From positions 1 to 64,000 of the forward strand of contig NZ_JAYFNG010000052.1 in assembly GCF_034933565.1 (NCBI RefSeq): DNA of 64,000 nucleotides. The letters are read 5' to 3'. Source of the stretch: Raineyella sp034933565 (GTDB lineage Bacteria > Actinomycetota > Actinomycetes > Propionibacteriales > Propionibacteriaceae). The translations under genes were made by a program, and so were the position numbers. The notes beneath the pieces are model-generated. The model did no database searches. It was not told the DNA's origin and saw only the letters and a program-made list of their open reading frames with translations. This document shows, piece after piece, positions 33,072 through 42,904 of the stretch (position 1 is its first letter; each line of letters opens with the position of its first letter).

Positions 33072-34979
33072 TCAGGCCAGCCGGCCCAGGATCAGCACGA
33101 CGGCGATGAGGACGAAGCCCGCCACCATCGTCAGCGCGTACGAACGGACGTAGCCGGTCTGGAACCGCTTGATGAGCTGCCCGACGCCCGCGAAGGCGGT
33201 TCCCGTGCCGTTGGCGACCGCGTCGATCGCGTGATCGTCGACGGCCACCACGCCCGTCACCACACCGGCACCGGTGTTGGTGAACGCCGCGGCATTGATG
33301 GTGTCGCCGTACAGGTCGTTGCGGCCGATCCGGGTCATGATCGAGACGTTCTCCGGGGCCCGGTCGGGGATGTCACCGCGGAACAGCCACCAGCCGAGCG
33401 CGACACCCGCGGCCACCACGACCAGCGTGATCAGGCCGATCGGGGTGAAGTGGAACAGCCCGGTGACCTCCACCTCGCCGTTCACCGCCGGGGCCAGGAA
33501 GCGGCCGATCCAGTTGTTGATCTCCAGGCCGGCACCGATCGACATCAGCGCGAGCAGGACCAGCGGCACCCACATCACCGCCGGCGACTCGTGCGGATGC
33601 TGGTCGTCGCGCCAGCGCTTCTCGCCGAAGAAGGTCATCATCATCAGCCGGGTCATGTAGAAGCCGGTGACCCCGGCGCCGAACAGCGCCAGCACCCCGA
33701 CCACCGGGTTGAAGTGGAACGCGGCCTCGATGATGTGGTCCTTCGAGTAGAAGCCGGAGAAGAACGGGAAGCCGATGATCGCCAGATAGCCCATCGCGAA
33801 GGTGAGGAAGGTGATCCGCATCGCCTTGGACAGGCCGCCGTAGTGGCGCATGTCGACGTCGTCGTTCATGCCGTGCATGATCGAGCCCGCCCCGAGGAAC
33901 ATGTTGGCCTTGAAGAAGCCGTGGGTGAGCAGGTGGAAGATCGCGAACGCGTAGCCGGCCGGGCCGATGCCCGCAGCCAGCATCATGTAGCCGATCTGCG
34001 ACATGGTCGAGCCGGCCAGCACCTTCTTGATGTCGTCCTTGGCCGACCCGATCCAGGCGCCGGCGAGCAGGGTGACCGTGCCGACGATGACGACCACGGT
34101 CGAGGCGACCTCCGACATCGCGTAGATCGCGCCGGAGCGGACCACCAGGTAGACACCGGCGGTGACCATCGTCGCGGCGTGGATCAGGGCGGAGACCGGG
34201 GTCGGGCCCTCCATGGCGTCGAGCAGCCAGGCCTGCAGCGGCACCTGGGCCGACTTGGCGCAGGCACCGACCAGCAGCAGGATGCCGAGCAGGGTGGCGA
34301 CCGACGTGGTCATCTGCGGCGAGCCGGCGTTGACCGCGTCGTACGAGGTCGAACCGAACAGCGCGATCATCAGCATCAGCGCGATCGACATCGCCACGTC
34401 ACCGATCCGGTTCATCACGAACGCCTTGGTGGCGGCCTTCGCCGCCCGTGGCCGCTCCTGCCAGAAGCCGATCAGCAGGTAGGACGACAGACCGACGCCC
34501 TCCCAGCCGAAGAACAGCAGCAGGTAGTTGTCCGCCAGCACCAGGATCAGCATCGCCGTGATGAACAGGTTCAGGTAGGCGAAGAACCGGCGCCGGTTGG
34601 GGTCGTGGGCCATGTAGCCGATCGAGTAGATGTGGATCAGCGACCCGACACCGGTGATCAGCAGGGCGAACAGGATCGACAGCTGGTCGATCCGCAGCCC
34701 GAAGCTCGCCGTCCAGCTGCCCGCGTTGATCCATTCGTACAGCGGGGCGCTCACCACGCGCTGGTCCGCCGGACGCAACAGCATCTCGGCGAACAGGCAG
34801 GCGGCGATCGCGAACGACCAGATCGGCATCAGGGTGGCCAGGTAGTGGCCCCACTTGTCGGTCACCCGTCCGAGGACGAGCAGCAGCAGGGCACCGAGCG
34901 CGGGGGCGGCGATCATCGTCCAGCCCCAGGTGAACATTCCCTCGGCCGGGACCGAGGTGACCAGTTCAAGCGGAATCAT
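33072..34979 (-). CDS. nuoL: NADH-quinone oxidoreductase subunit L
   Basis: The distal proton-pumping subunit with the lateral C-terminal helix, 635 residues. LFFGWEGVGLSSYLLIGFW carries the essential Glu. SAQVPLQAWLLDAMEGPTPVSALIHAATMVTAGVYL and DDIKKVLAGSTMSQIGYMM carry the conserved Lys residues, and LTHGFFKANMFLGAGSIMH follows. It begins 11 bp after nuoK. Full length. Confidence 0.95.
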   Translation of the reverse strand: MIPLELVTSVPAEGMFTWGWTMIAAPALGALLLLVLGRVTDKWGHYLATLMPIWSFAIAACLFAEMLLRPADQRVVSAPLYEWINAGSWTASFGLRIDQLSILFALLITGVGSLIHIYSIGYMAHDPNRRRFFAYLNLFITAMLILVLADNYLLLFFGWEGVGLSSYLLIGFWQERPRAAKAATKAFVMNRIGDVAMSIALMLMIALFGSTSYDAVNAGSPQMTTSVATLLGILLLVGACAKSAQVPLQAWLLDAMEGPTPVSALIHAATMVTAGVYLVVRSGAIYAMSEVASTVVVIVGTVTLLAGAWIGSAKDDIKKVLAGSTMSQIGYMMLAAGIGPAGYAFAIFHLLTHGFFKANMFLGAGSIMHGMNDDVDMRHYGGLSKAMRITFLTFAMGYLAIIGFPFFSGFYSKDHIIEAAFHFNPVVGVLALFGAGVTGFYMTRLMMMTFFGEKRWRDDQHPHESPAVMWVPLVLLALMSIGAGLEINNWIGRFLAPAVNGEVEVTGLFHFTPIGLITLVVVAAGVALGWWLFRGDIPDRAPENVSIMTRIGRNDLYGDTINAAAFTNTGAGVVTGVVAVDDHAIDAVANGTGTAFAGVGQLIKRFQTGYVRSYALTMVAGFVLIAVVLILGRLA

Positions 34980-34990
34980 CGGCGCGCCCC

Positions 34991-35290
34991 TCAGAACTTC
35001 AGCAGGTTGGCGTCATCGACCGAGGCCGAGCGACGCGTACGGTATATGGACACGATGATCGCGAGGCCGACGACGACCTCACAGGCCGCGACCACCATCA
35101 CGAACAGCGCACCGACCTGCCCGTCGAGGACTCCCCAGTAGTGGGAGAAGGTCACCAGCAGCAGGTTGGCACTGTTGAGCATCAGCTCGATCGACATGAA
35201 CGCGACGATGGCGTTGCGCCGCAGCATGACGCCCGAGGCGCCGATGACGAACAGCAGCGTCGCGAGGATGAGGTAGTTGTTCGGGCTCAT
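34991..35290 (-). CDS. nuoK: NADH-quinone oxidoreductase subunit K
   Basis: A 99-residue membrane subunit with three helices. FMSIELMLNSANLLLV holds the conserved Glu on helix 2, and VMVVAACEVVVGLAIIVSIY the second conserved Glu on helix 3. The start overlaps the nuoJ stop (ATGA). Confidence 0.95.
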   Translation of the reverse strand: MSPNNYLILATLLFVIGASGVMLRRNAIVAFMSIELMLNSANLLLVTFSHYWGVLDGQVGALFVMVVAACEVVVGLAIIVSIYRTRRSASVDDANLLKF

Positions 35291-36222
35291 CGTTCTTCGG
35301 TTCCCTCCGCGGACTCGGTCCCGGCGCCCGCCGACACGGCGGCCTCCAGCTGCTCACGCTCGGCCTGCGCCGCACCGTCGGCGCGCACCTGCGCCTCCCC
35401 CTCGGCATGTGCCTGTGCGACCGTACGACCACCGACGGTGTCCTCCGACTCCGGCTCGATCGCCGCCAGGCTCTCGCGCACCGGATCGGCCAGGTTGTCG
35501 CCCCGCAGCATCACACCGCGCAGCTTCAGGGTCCGCGAGACCGACGGTTCGGCCACCGAGCCGTCCGGCAGCAGGGACGGGGCGTCGACGCCGTTGTGCC
35601 GGGCGAACACGCCGGAGGCCGGCAGGCCACCCGGATGGGCGCCGGTGCGGGCGTACGCCTGCATCCGCTCCCGCGACTGCTCGGGCTGGGACTTCTTCGG
35701 GGTGGTCCGCTCGCGGTGGGCGAGCACCATCGCGCCGATCGTGGCGATCAGCAGCAGGGCCGCCGCGGCCTCGAGGACCAGCACGTAGCGGTTGAAGAGC
35801 AGGTAGGCGATGCCCTGCGCGTTGCCCAGCGAGTTCGCCTCGGCCAGGCCGTGCGGGGTGCCGGCGACGGCGTGGCCGAGGCCGACCACCACCAGCACCA
35901 GCAGGGCGATCGCGGCCAGCACGGCCAGCACCCGCTGCCCCTTGATCGTCTCGACGACGGAGTCGGTGGTGTCGACACCGACCAGCATCACGACGAAGAG
36001 GAACAGCATCATGATCGCGCCGGTGTAGACGATGATCTGCACCGCCAGCAGGAAGGGCGAGTCGAGCGCGCCGTACTGCACCGCCAGGGCGATCATCACG
36101 AACGCCATGAACAGCGCCGAGTGGACCGGCTTGCGGGAGAGCACGATGCCGAGGGCGGCCAGCACCATGAACGGCGCCAGCAGCCAGAAGGCCACCGCCT
36201 GTCCGGTCACCAGGGCGATCAT
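35287..36222 (-). CDS. nuoJ: NADH-quinone oxidoreductase subunit J with long C-terminal extension
   Basis: The N-terminal ~170 residues are the five-helix NuoJ core, with SALFMAFVMIALAVQYGALD and VQIIVYTGAIMMLFLFVVMLVG. The remaining ~140 residues are hydrophilic (ERTTPKKSQPEQSRERMQAY onward), Glu/Ala-rich at the end, and probably lie outside the membrane. That makes the protein 311 residues against about 185 in E. coli. Extended NuoJ tails occur in actinobacteria; the function is unknown. Start and stop overlap nuoI and nuoK. Confidence 0.93.
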   Translation of the reverse strand: MIALVTGQAVAFWLLAPFMVLAALGIVLSRKPVHSALFMAFVMIALAVQYGALDSPFLLAVQIIVYTGAIMMLFLFVVMLVGVDTTDSVVETIKGQRVLAVLAAIALLVLVVVGLGHAVAGTPHGLAEANSLGNAQGIAYLLFNRYVLVLEAAAALLLIATIGAMVLAHRERTTPKKSQPEQSRERMQAYARTGAHPGGLPASGVFARHNGVDAPSLLPDGSVAEPSVSRTLKLRGVMLRGDNLADPVRESLAAIEPESEDTVGGRTVAQAHAEGEAQVRADGAAQAEREQLEAAVSAGAGTESAEGTEER

Positions 36223-36953
36223 CGTTCGGCTCCCTTGTTCTTCGCCGGGCCGAGGGTCCGGACGTCCTGGCCGCCCCCGAGCGCCGGGTCCGCGGGCATG
36301 CTGTAGTCGGGGTGGAACTGCTTGCGCATCTCCTTGCGCACCTCCGACCCCGCGCGGATCCACGGTGTGCCCACCGGGCGGGCCTCGGACTCGTCGACGT
36401 ACGTGTCCTGCTGTCCCTCGGGCATCCGGGTGTCCCGGACGCCGGTGTCGGGCAGGCCGAGGAAGTACGCGCGCTCGTCGTCGCCGAGCCGACGCGGGTG
36501 CGGCGGCTGCTCCATGCCGGGCAGCAGCGGGGCGAGCAGCTGGTCCTTCTCCAGGATCATCGCCTCGCGGCTGGTGTCGGCGAGCTCGAACTCGTTGGTC
36601 ATCGTGAGTGCCCGGGTCGGGCACGCCTCGATGCAGAACCCGCACAGGATGCAGCGCAGGTAGTTGATCTGGTAGACGCGGCCGTAGCGTTCCCCGGGGG
36701 AGTAGCGCTCCTCCTCGGTGTTGTCCGCGCCCTCGACGAAGATCGCGTCCGCCGGGCAGGCCCAGGCGCACAGCTCGCAGCCGACGCACTTCTCCAGGCC
36801 GTCGGGCCAGCGGTTGAGCTGGTGACGCCCGTGGTAGCGCGGCATGATCATCGCCGGCCGCTCCGGATACATCCGGGCCTGGTCGCCCTTGATCTGGGTC
36901 TTGCGGAACAGGGTGGAGAACGTCACCCCGAACCCGGCAACAGGATTCACCAT
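36219..36953 (-). CDS. nuoI: NADH-quinone oxidoreductase subunit I
   Basis: Carries clusters N6a and N6b: CVGCELCAWACP and CILCGFCIEACP, each with a fourth Cys. The N-terminal amphipathic VAGFGVTFSTLFRK helix lies on the membrane. After TRALTMTNEFELAD there is a ~110-residue hydrophilic C-terminal extension, common in actinobacterial NuoI. 244 residues. Compare the minimal paralogue at 16221-16544. Confidence 0.95.
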   Translation of the reverse strand: MVNPVAGFGVTFSTLFRKTQIKGDQARMYPERPAMIMPRYHGRHQLNRWPDGLEKCVGCELCAWACPADAIFVEGADNTEEERYSPGERYGRVYQINYLRCILCGFCIEACPTRALTMTNEFELADTSREAMILEKDQLLAPLLPGMEQPPHPRRLGDDERAYFLGLPDTGVRDTRMPEGQQDTYVDESEARPVGTPWIRAGSEVRKEMRKQFHPDYSMPADPALGGGQDVRTLGPAKNKGAER

Positions 36954-38305
36954 CAGGAATCAGCCCTTCGCTGGGAGTCGGACGTTTCGGACAGCGCCGT
37001 GCGGGCGGGCTCGTCGGCCGCGGAGCTGACCACGTCGACCAGCCCGGGCACCTGCTGGCCGGGCATCGGCGGGACGGGGTAGCCACCGGCGTACGGGTCG
37101 AAGGCCGCCGGCTCCTCCTCGGTCTCCTCGGCCTGTCGCGGACCGCCGAACAGCAGCAGCGCGATCAGCACGGCGGCGACCACGATCGCGGCGATCCAGA
37201 AACCGCGGCTGCCGAGCCACCCGTCGGCCACACCGACGCGGAACACGGCCACCAGCATCGTCCAGACCAGAGAGATCGGGATCAGCCACTTCCAGCCCAG
37301 TCGCATCAGCTGGTCGTAGCGGATACGGGGAACGGTCGCCCGCACCCAGATGAACAGGAACATGAAGAGGTAGGCCTTGATCAGGAACCAGACCGGGCCG
37401 AGCCACGGGTTGTTCAGCGCCGCGATGTTGTTGAACGGCCAGATCGGCAGGTAGCCGCCCATGAACAGCGTCGTCGCCACACAGGAGACCATGAACATGT
37501 TGATGTACTCGGACAGGAAGAACAGGGCGTACGTCATGCCGGAGTACTCCGTCATGTAGCCCGACCCCAGCTCGCCCTCGGCCTCGGGGAGGTCGAACGG
37601 CTGGCGGTTCGTCTCGGCGAACATCGAGATCACGTAGATGATGAACGACGGGATGAGCAGCAGGAAGTACCAGCCCATCGACCCCTGCCACTGCGCCGAG
37701 CCGAACTGCAACGGCCGGGCCTGGGCCTGGACGATCTCGCTGGTCGACATCGTGCCCGCGTACAGGAAGACCGACACCAGCGACAGGCCCATCGCGATCT
37801 CGTACGAGATCATCGACGCGGTCGAGCGCAGGCCGCCGAGCAGGGCGTACGTGGAGGAGGACGACCAGCCGGCCAGCACCACGCCGTACACGGCGATCGA
37901 GGTGAGGGCCAGGTAGAGCAGCACCGCCGTGGGGGTGTCCACCAGCTGCAGCTGGGTCTGCACGCCGAACATCTTCACCGTGCCGCCGAAGGGGATCAGC
38001 GAGAAGGTGCCGAAGGCGACCACCGTCATGATGACCGGTGCCAGCTTGAAGACGAAGCGGTCCGCCAGCTTCGGCGTCAGGTCCTCCTTGAACAGCAGCT
38101 TCAGGCCGTCGCCGAGGGCCTGGATCAGACCGAACGGGCCGGCGAAGTTCGGCCCGATGCGCTGCTGCATCCGACCCAGCGTACGGCGCTCCAGCCAGAC
38201 GTTGAAGATCGTCGCCAACAGGATGAACACGAACCAGATGATCACCTTGACGATCACCAACCACACCGGGTCGTGACCGAACAGGGAGAGGTCCAGCGGG
38301 GTCAT
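36953..38305 (-). CDS. nuoH: NADH-quinone oxidoreductase subunit H
   Basis: Membrane subunit next to the quinone site, 450 residues with eight helices. RRTLGRMQQRIGPNFAGPFGLIQ, KEDLTP, AGWSSSSTYALLGGLRSTASMISYE, and ETNRQPFDLPEAEGELGSGYMTEYSG (the acidic loop near the quinone chamber) are all present. The C-terminal ~60 residues are Glu/Pro-rich. The stop overlaps the nuoI start by one base. Confidence 0.95.
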   Translation of the reverse strand: MTPLDLSLFGHDPVWLVIVKVIIWFVFILLATIFNVWLERRTLGRMQQRIGPNFAGPFGLIQALGDGLKLLFKEDLTPKLADRFVFKLAPVIMTVVAFGTFSLIPFGGTVKMFGVQTQLQLVDTPTAVLLYLALTSIAVYGVVLAGWSSSSTYALLGGLRSTASMISYEIAMGLSLVSVFLYAGTMSTSEIVQAQARPLQFGSAQWQGSMGWYFLLLIPSFIIYVISMFAETNRQPFDLPEAEGELGSGYMTEYSGMTYALFFLSEYINMFMVSCVATTLFMGGYLPIWPFNNIAALNNPWLGPVWFLIKAYLFMFLFIWVRATVPRIRYDQLMRLGWKWLIPISLVWTMLVAVFRVGVADGWLGSRGFWIAAIVVAAVLIALLLFGGPRQAEETEEEPAAFDPYAGGYPVPPMPGQQVPGLVDVVSSAADEPARTALSETSDSQRRADS

Positions 38306-40836
38306 GCCATGCCTCCAGTCGAATCGTCGGAGCGAGCAGTCGAATCTTCGGTGGCCGGGGCGGCCGCGAGCCCGACCCGGTCACCGGAGCCGACACCGAG
38401 GTGCTCGGCCACCGACCGCCCGGGGGCGTTGCGGGGCACCCAGACCACGTCGTCGAGCATCGAGGGCTCCACCACCAGCGGCAGCGTCAGCTCGGCGTCG
38501 CCGGCCCGGAGCACCACGGCGTCACCGGCACCGATCCGGGCGGCGGTCGCCGCGGACACCCGGGCGACCGAGGCGGGGGCGGTCCCGGCGAGGTACGGCT
38601 CACCGTCCTGACCGCGGCCCGCGTCGAGCAGGGTGCGCCAGGTCGCCAGCACCACGCTGCCGTCGCCGGCACCGGCCGTCACGGCGGCGGGCGCCGGGGT
38701 GGTAGGGGCGGCGATCCGCTCCCCCTCCCAGCGGCCCAGCTGATCGAGCTCGGCCTTGGCGGCGTCGACGTCGGCGAAGCCGAGGTCGACGCCCAGCCCA
38801 TCGGCGAGCGCGACCAGGACCCGCAGGTCGTCGACCAGCGTCTGTGGACGGACGACCTGGGCGACCGGGCGCTCCCGGCCCTCCCAGTCGAGGAAGGTGC
38901 CGCGGCGTTCCTCAACAAAGCTGACCGGGAACACCACATCGGCGCGCTCGGTCACCTCCGAGAGGCGCTGCTCGAGGCTGATCACGAAGCCGGCGTTCTC
39001 CAGCCCGAGGCGGGCGGCCGCCGGGCTGGCGAAGTCGGTCGGCTCCACGCCGCCGACGATCAGGGCCTTGAGCGTGCCGGCGGCCGCAGCGGCGAGGATC
39101 GCGTCGGCGTCCAGGCCGGCCCGGGTGGGCAGCTCGGCGACATCCCAGGCGGCGCGGACGTCGACCCGGGCGGCCGGGTCGGCGACCGGACGCCCACCGG
39201 GCAGCAGGGTCGGCAGCAGACCGGCCTCGACCGCACCGCGCTCCCCCGCCCGGCGGGGGATCCAGGCCAGCCGGGCCCCCGTACGCTCCGCGAGCCGCAG
39301 GGCTGCGCTCAGCGCACCGGCGTCACCGGCCGCGCGCTCACCGACCAGGATGATCCCGGTCGTCCCGAGCGCGACATCGTCGGTCAGTCCGTCGAGCCCG
39401 GCGGCCTCGGCCCCGGGGACGGTCGGCACCAGGGTGGCACCGACCTTGGCTGCACCGTTGCTGAGGTAGGGGGCCAGCGTCCAGACCCGCAGCTTGCGCT
39501 TGAGCCAGGCCTTGCGCAGCCGCAGGAAGACGATCGGCGACTCCTCCTCGGGCTCGAACCCGACGAGCAGCACCCCGGAGGCCTTCTCCACGTCGGCGTA
39601 GGTCACCGACTCCGCGAGCGTCCGGCCGGCGACCGCATGACCGAGGAACTCGGTCTCCTCGGCGCTGTGCAGGCGGGAGCGGAAGTCGACATTGTTGGTG
39701 CCGACCGCGACCCGAGCGAACTTGGACCAGGCGTACGCGTCCTCGACGGTGGTCCGGCCACCGGGCAGCAGACCGACGGACGTGCCGGCGGACCGCAGAC
39801 CGGCGACCGCGACGTTGATCGCCTCGGGCCAGGAGGCCGGGCGGAGCAGGCCGCCCTCGCGGACCAGCGGGTAGCTGAGCCGATCGTCGCCGCGCCCGGA
39901 GGTGAAGGCGAAGCGGCCCTTGTCGCAGTTCCACTCCTCGTTGACCTCGGGGTCGTCACCGGCGTAGCGGCGCATCACCTCGTTGCGGCGATGATCGACG
40001 CGCAGCTCGCAGCCGGCCGCGCAGTGCTCGCAGGTCGTCATGGTGGAGACCAGGTCGAACGGGCGGGCCCGGAACCGGTAGGCGGTGCTGGTCAGCGCAC
40101 CGACCGGACAGATCTGGATGACGTTGCCGGAGAAGTAGGAGTCGAACGTCTGGTCGCCGTGGATCGCGACCTGCTCGACCGGGCCGCGCTCGGCCAGATC
40201 GATGTAGGGGTCACCGGCGATCTGGTCGGCGAACCGGGTACACCGCGAGCACAGCACACACCGCTCACGGTCGAGCAGGATCTCCGAGGACAGCGGGATC
40301 GGCTTGGGGTACGTACGCTTCACGTCGCTGAAGCGGGTGTCGCCGTTGCCGACCATCATCGCCTGGTTCTGCAGCGGGCACTCGCCGCCCTTGTCGCAGA
40401 TCGGGCAGTCGAGCGGATGGTTGATCAGCAGGAACTCGTTGATCCCGTTCTGCGCCTTGGCGGCCACCGGGGAGGTCTCCTGGGTCCGGATCACCTGGCC
40501 CGGCATCACCGCGGTGGTGCAGGAGGCCTGCGGCTTCGGCATCGGCCGGCCGCGACCGTCGTCGGTGATCTCCACCAGACACTGGCGGCAGGCGCCGACC
40601 GGGTCGAGCAGCGGGTGGTCGCAGAACCGCGGGATCGGCTTGCCGATCATCTCCGCGGCCCGGATGATCATCGTGCCCTTCGGCACCCGGACCTCGACGC
40701 CGTCGATGGTCACGCTGACCAGGGTGGCCGGGTCCGTCTCGGCGATCTGGCGCGCCAGCGGGTTGCGGGAGGCGACGGGGGCCGCCGCGGTCCGCTGGAC
40801 GAGGGCCTGGGGGTCCTGGATCGTGTCGTCGGTCAT
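38302..40836 (-). CDS. nuoG: NADH-quinone oxidoreductase subunit G
   Basis: The large Fe-S subunit of the NADH module, 844 residues. The N-terminal 2Fe-2S site is in FCDHPLLDPVGACRQCLVEI, the His-containing N5 region in HPLDCPICDKGGECPLQ, and N4 in CVLCSRCTRFADQIAG. The extra cluster N7 motif is present (CEHCAAGCELRV, then WNCDKGRF). The rest is a molybdopterin oxidoreductase-like domain with degenerate catalytic parts. Start and stop overlap nuoF and nuoH (ATGA). Confidence 0.95.
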   Translation of the reverse strand: MTDDTIQDPQALVQRTAAAPVASRNPLARQIAETDPATLVSVTIDGVEVRVPKGTMIIRAAEMIGKPIPRFCDHPLLDPVGACRQCLVEITDDGRGRPMPKPQASCTTAVMPGQVIRTQETSPVAAKAQNGINEFLLINHPLDCPICDKGGECPLQNQAMMVGNGDTRFSDVKRTYPKPIPLSSEILLDRERCVLCSRCTRFADQIAGDPYIDLAERGPVEQVAIHGDQTFDSYFSGNVIQICPVGALTSTAYRFRARPFDLVSTMTTCEHCAAGCELRVDHRRNEVMRRYAGDDPEVNEEWNCDKGRFAFTSGRGDDRLSYPLVREGGLLRPASWPEAINVAVAGLRSAGTSVGLLPGGRTTVEDAYAWSKFARVAVGTNNVDFRSRLHSAEETEFLGHAVAGRTLAESVTYADVEKASGVLLVGFEPEEESPIVFLRLRKAWLKRKLRVWTLAPYLSNGAAKVGATLVPTVPGAEAAGLDGLTDDVALGTTGIILVGERAAGDAGALSAALRLAERTGARLAWIPRRAGERGAVEAGLLPTLLPGGRPVADPAARVDVRAAWDVAELPTRAGLDADAILAAAAAGTLKALIVGGVEPTDFASPAAARLGLENAGFVISLEQRLSEVTERADVVFPVSFVEERRGTFLDWEGRERPVAQVVRPQTLVDDLRVLVALADGLGVDLGFADVDAAKAELDQLGRWEGERIAAPTTPAPAAVTAGAGDGSVVLATWRTLLDAGRGQDGEPYLAGTAPASVARVSAATAARIGAGDAVVLRAGDAELTLPLVVEPSMLDDVVWVPRNAPGRSVAEHLGVGSGDRVGLAAAPATEDSTARSDDSTGGMA

Positions 40837-42164
40837 GCGGTGGCTCCGCTCTCGGCAGCGACCGCCGGACGGTACCAGGCGGTCGTCTTCTCGTAGGGGA
40901 ACAGCTCCCAGGCCGGCGTGTGCAGACCGGCCTCGAACTCGGATCGGAAGTGCTGGACCATCGACTTCACGATCGTGGCGGTGCCGTCGGCGAGCGCGCA
41001 GAACGACCGGCCGGCGATGTTGTCGGCCAGGTCGAGCAGCTTGTCGACGTCACCCTCCTCGCCCTGACCCGCCTCGAGCCGGGCGAGCAGCTGGACGAGC
41101 CACCACGAGCCCTCGCGGCAGGGGGTGCACTTGCCGCACGACTCGTGCTTGTAGAACTCGACGTAGCGGGCGCAGGCCCGGACCGCGGAGGTGGTCTCGT
41201 CGAAGCACTGCAGTGCCTTGGTGCCGAGCCCGCTGCCGGCCTTGGCCGGCCCGTCGTAGTCGAGCGGCACGTCCAGGTGGTCGGCGGTGAGGACGCCGAG
41301 CGAGGAACCGCCCGGGGTCCAGAACTTCAGCTGGTGACCGTGCCGGATCCCGCCGGCGAGGTCGAGCAGCTGGCGCAGGGTGATCCCCATCGGCGCCTCG
41401 AACTGCCCCGGGTTGGCCACGTGGCCGGACAGCGAGTACAGCGTCATGCCCCGCGAGCTCTCCGAGCCCATCGAGGTGAACCAGTCCACGCCGTTGGCGA
41501 TGATGGCCGGGACGGTGGCGATCGTCTCGACGTTGTTGATCACCGTCGGGGAGGCGTACAGGCCGGCGACGGCCGGGAACGGCGGCTTGAGGCGCGGCTG
41601 GCCGCGGTGGCCCTCGAGCGAGTCGAGCAGGGCCGTCTCCTCGCCGCAGATGTACGCGCCGGCACCGGCGTGCACGGTGACCTCGAGGTCGAAGTCGGTG
41701 CCGAGGATGCCCTTGCCGAGGTAGCCGGCCGAGTACGCCTCGCGGACGGCCTGCTGCATCCGGCGGATGACGTGCAGCACCTCACCGCGGATGTAGACGA
41801 ACGCGTGGTGGCAGCCCACCGCGTACGAGCTGATGATGATGCCCTCCAGCAGGGTGTGCGGGGAGGCCATCACCAGCGGGATGTCCTTGCAGGTGCCCGG
41901 CTCGGACTCGTCGCAGTTGACCACGAGGTAGACCGGGTTGGGGTTGTCCTTGGGCAGGAAGCTCCACTTCACGCCCGCCGGGAAGCCGGCGCCGCCACGG
42001 CCGCGCAGGCTGGACGCCTTCACCTGACCGGCGATGTCGCCGGCGGGCTGGGCGAGGGCCTTGCGGAGCGCCGCGTAGCCACCGCGACGCTCGTAGTTGG
42101 TCAGCTTCCAGGCCCGCTCGTCGCCCCAGTTGGCGCTGAGGACCGGGGTCAGCATGTCGGTCAC
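40833..42164 (-). CDS. nuoF: NADH-quinone oxidoreductase subunit F
   Basis: NADH- and FMN-binding subunit, 443 residues. GRGGAGFPAGVKW is the NADH site, and NCDESEPGTCKD and GAGAYICGEETALLDSLEG the FMN/NADH region. N3 cluster cysteines are in ESCGKCTPCREG and the later SFCALADG. The GTG start overlaps the nuoE stop (GTGA); the longer ORF reads into nuoE in the wrong frame. Confidence 0.95.
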   Translation of the reverse strand: MTDMLTPVLSANWGDERAWKLTNYERRGGYAALRKALAQPAGDIAGQVKASSLRGRGGAGFPAGVKWSFLPKDNPNPVYLVVNCDESEPGTCKDIPLVMASPHTLLEGIIISSYAVGCHHAFVYIRGEVLHVIRRMQQAVREAYSAGYLGKGILGTDFDLEVTVHAGAGAYICGEETALLDSLEGHRGQPRLKPPFPAVAGLYASPTVINNVETIATVPAIIANGVDWFTSMGSESSRGMTLYSLSGHVANPGQFEAPMGITLRQLLDLAGGIRHGHQLKFWTPGGSSLGVLTADHLDVPLDYDGPAKAGSGLGTKALQCFDETTSAVRACARYVEFYKHESCGKCTPCREGSWWLVQLLARLEAGQGEEGDVDKLLDLADNIAGRSFCALADGTATIVKSMVQHFRSEFEAGLHTPAWELFPYEKTTAWYRPAVAAESGATA

Positions 42165-42904
42165 TTGCCCTCCTCCTGCGATGCCGTGCCCGGCAGGTCG
42201 GCCGGGTCGGGGGCGTGCCAGCCGTTGCGCTCCGCGATCTTCAGGCCGAGCAGGGACTGCGGCCCGGCGGCCGGACCCTCGTCGGCGCGCCCGTCGGGGA
42301 AGCCGGCGAGCACCCGTTCCGCCTCGCGCCACGAGGTGATGGTGGCGCCGCGCGGGGAGACCACGACCTCGTCGTGGCGCAGCTTCTCGACCAGTTCGAC
42401 CGCCTTGCGGGGGGTCATCGTGTCGAAGAACTCCCAGTTGACCATCACCACCGGGGCGTAGTCGCAGGCGGCGTTGCACTCGATGTGCTCCAGCGTGATC
42501 GCGCCGTCCTCAGTGGTCTCGTCGTTGCCGATGCCGAGGTGCTCCTGCAGCGCGGCGGCGATCTCGTCACCGCCGAGGATCGCACACAGCGAGGTGGTGC
42601 AGACCCCGACGTGGTGCTTGCCCATCGGCTTGCGCTTGTACATCGTGTAGAAGGTGGCGACGCCGTTGACCTCGGCGGGCGTGATGCCGAGGATCCGGGC
42701 GCAGATCTCGATCGCGGCTGGGGTGATCCGGCCCTCGACGCTCTGCGCCAGGTGCAGCATCGGCAGCAGCGCGGACCGCTTCTGCGGGTAGCGGGAGGCG
42801 AGTTCCTCCATCTCCGCGACGGTCTCGGCCGTGATCCGCGTCTCCTCGGTGGGGTCGGCCTCGACGCCCCCGGTGTGGTCGAAGTGGCTCCGGAAACCGC
42901 TCAT
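42161..42904 (-). CDS. nuoE: NADH-quinone oxidoreductase subunit E
   Basis: Thioredoxin-like 2Fe-2S (N1a) subunit. CTTSLC and later CNAACDYAP supply the four ligands. The N-terminal helical part has RYPQKRSALLPMLHLAQ. At 247 residues it is longer than E. coli NuoE because of a C-terminal tail after VVSPRGATITSW. The start overlaps the nuoD stop. Confidence 0.95.
   Translation of the reverse strand: MSGFRSHFDHTGGVEADPTEETRITAETVAEMEELASRYPQKRSALLPMLHLAQSVEGRITPAAIEICARILGITPAEVNGVATFYTMYKRKPMGKHHVGVCTTSLCAILGGDEIAAALQEHLGIGNDETTEDGAITLEHIECNAACDYAPVVMVNWEFFDTMTPRKAVELVEKLRHDEVVVSPRGATITSWREAERVLAGFPDGRADEGPAAGPQSLLGLKIAERNGWHAPDPADLPGTASQEEGK

Noticed and set aside
32658..35141. 827-codon plus-strand frame opposite nuoM/nuoL
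   Set aside because: Antisense to membrane subunits; the translation is His/Gln/Asp-rich repeats typical of reversed hydrophobic codons.
38401..40896. 831-codon plus-strand open frame opposite nuoG
   Set aside because: Mirror image of nuoG; composition and lack of motifs mark it as a shadow.
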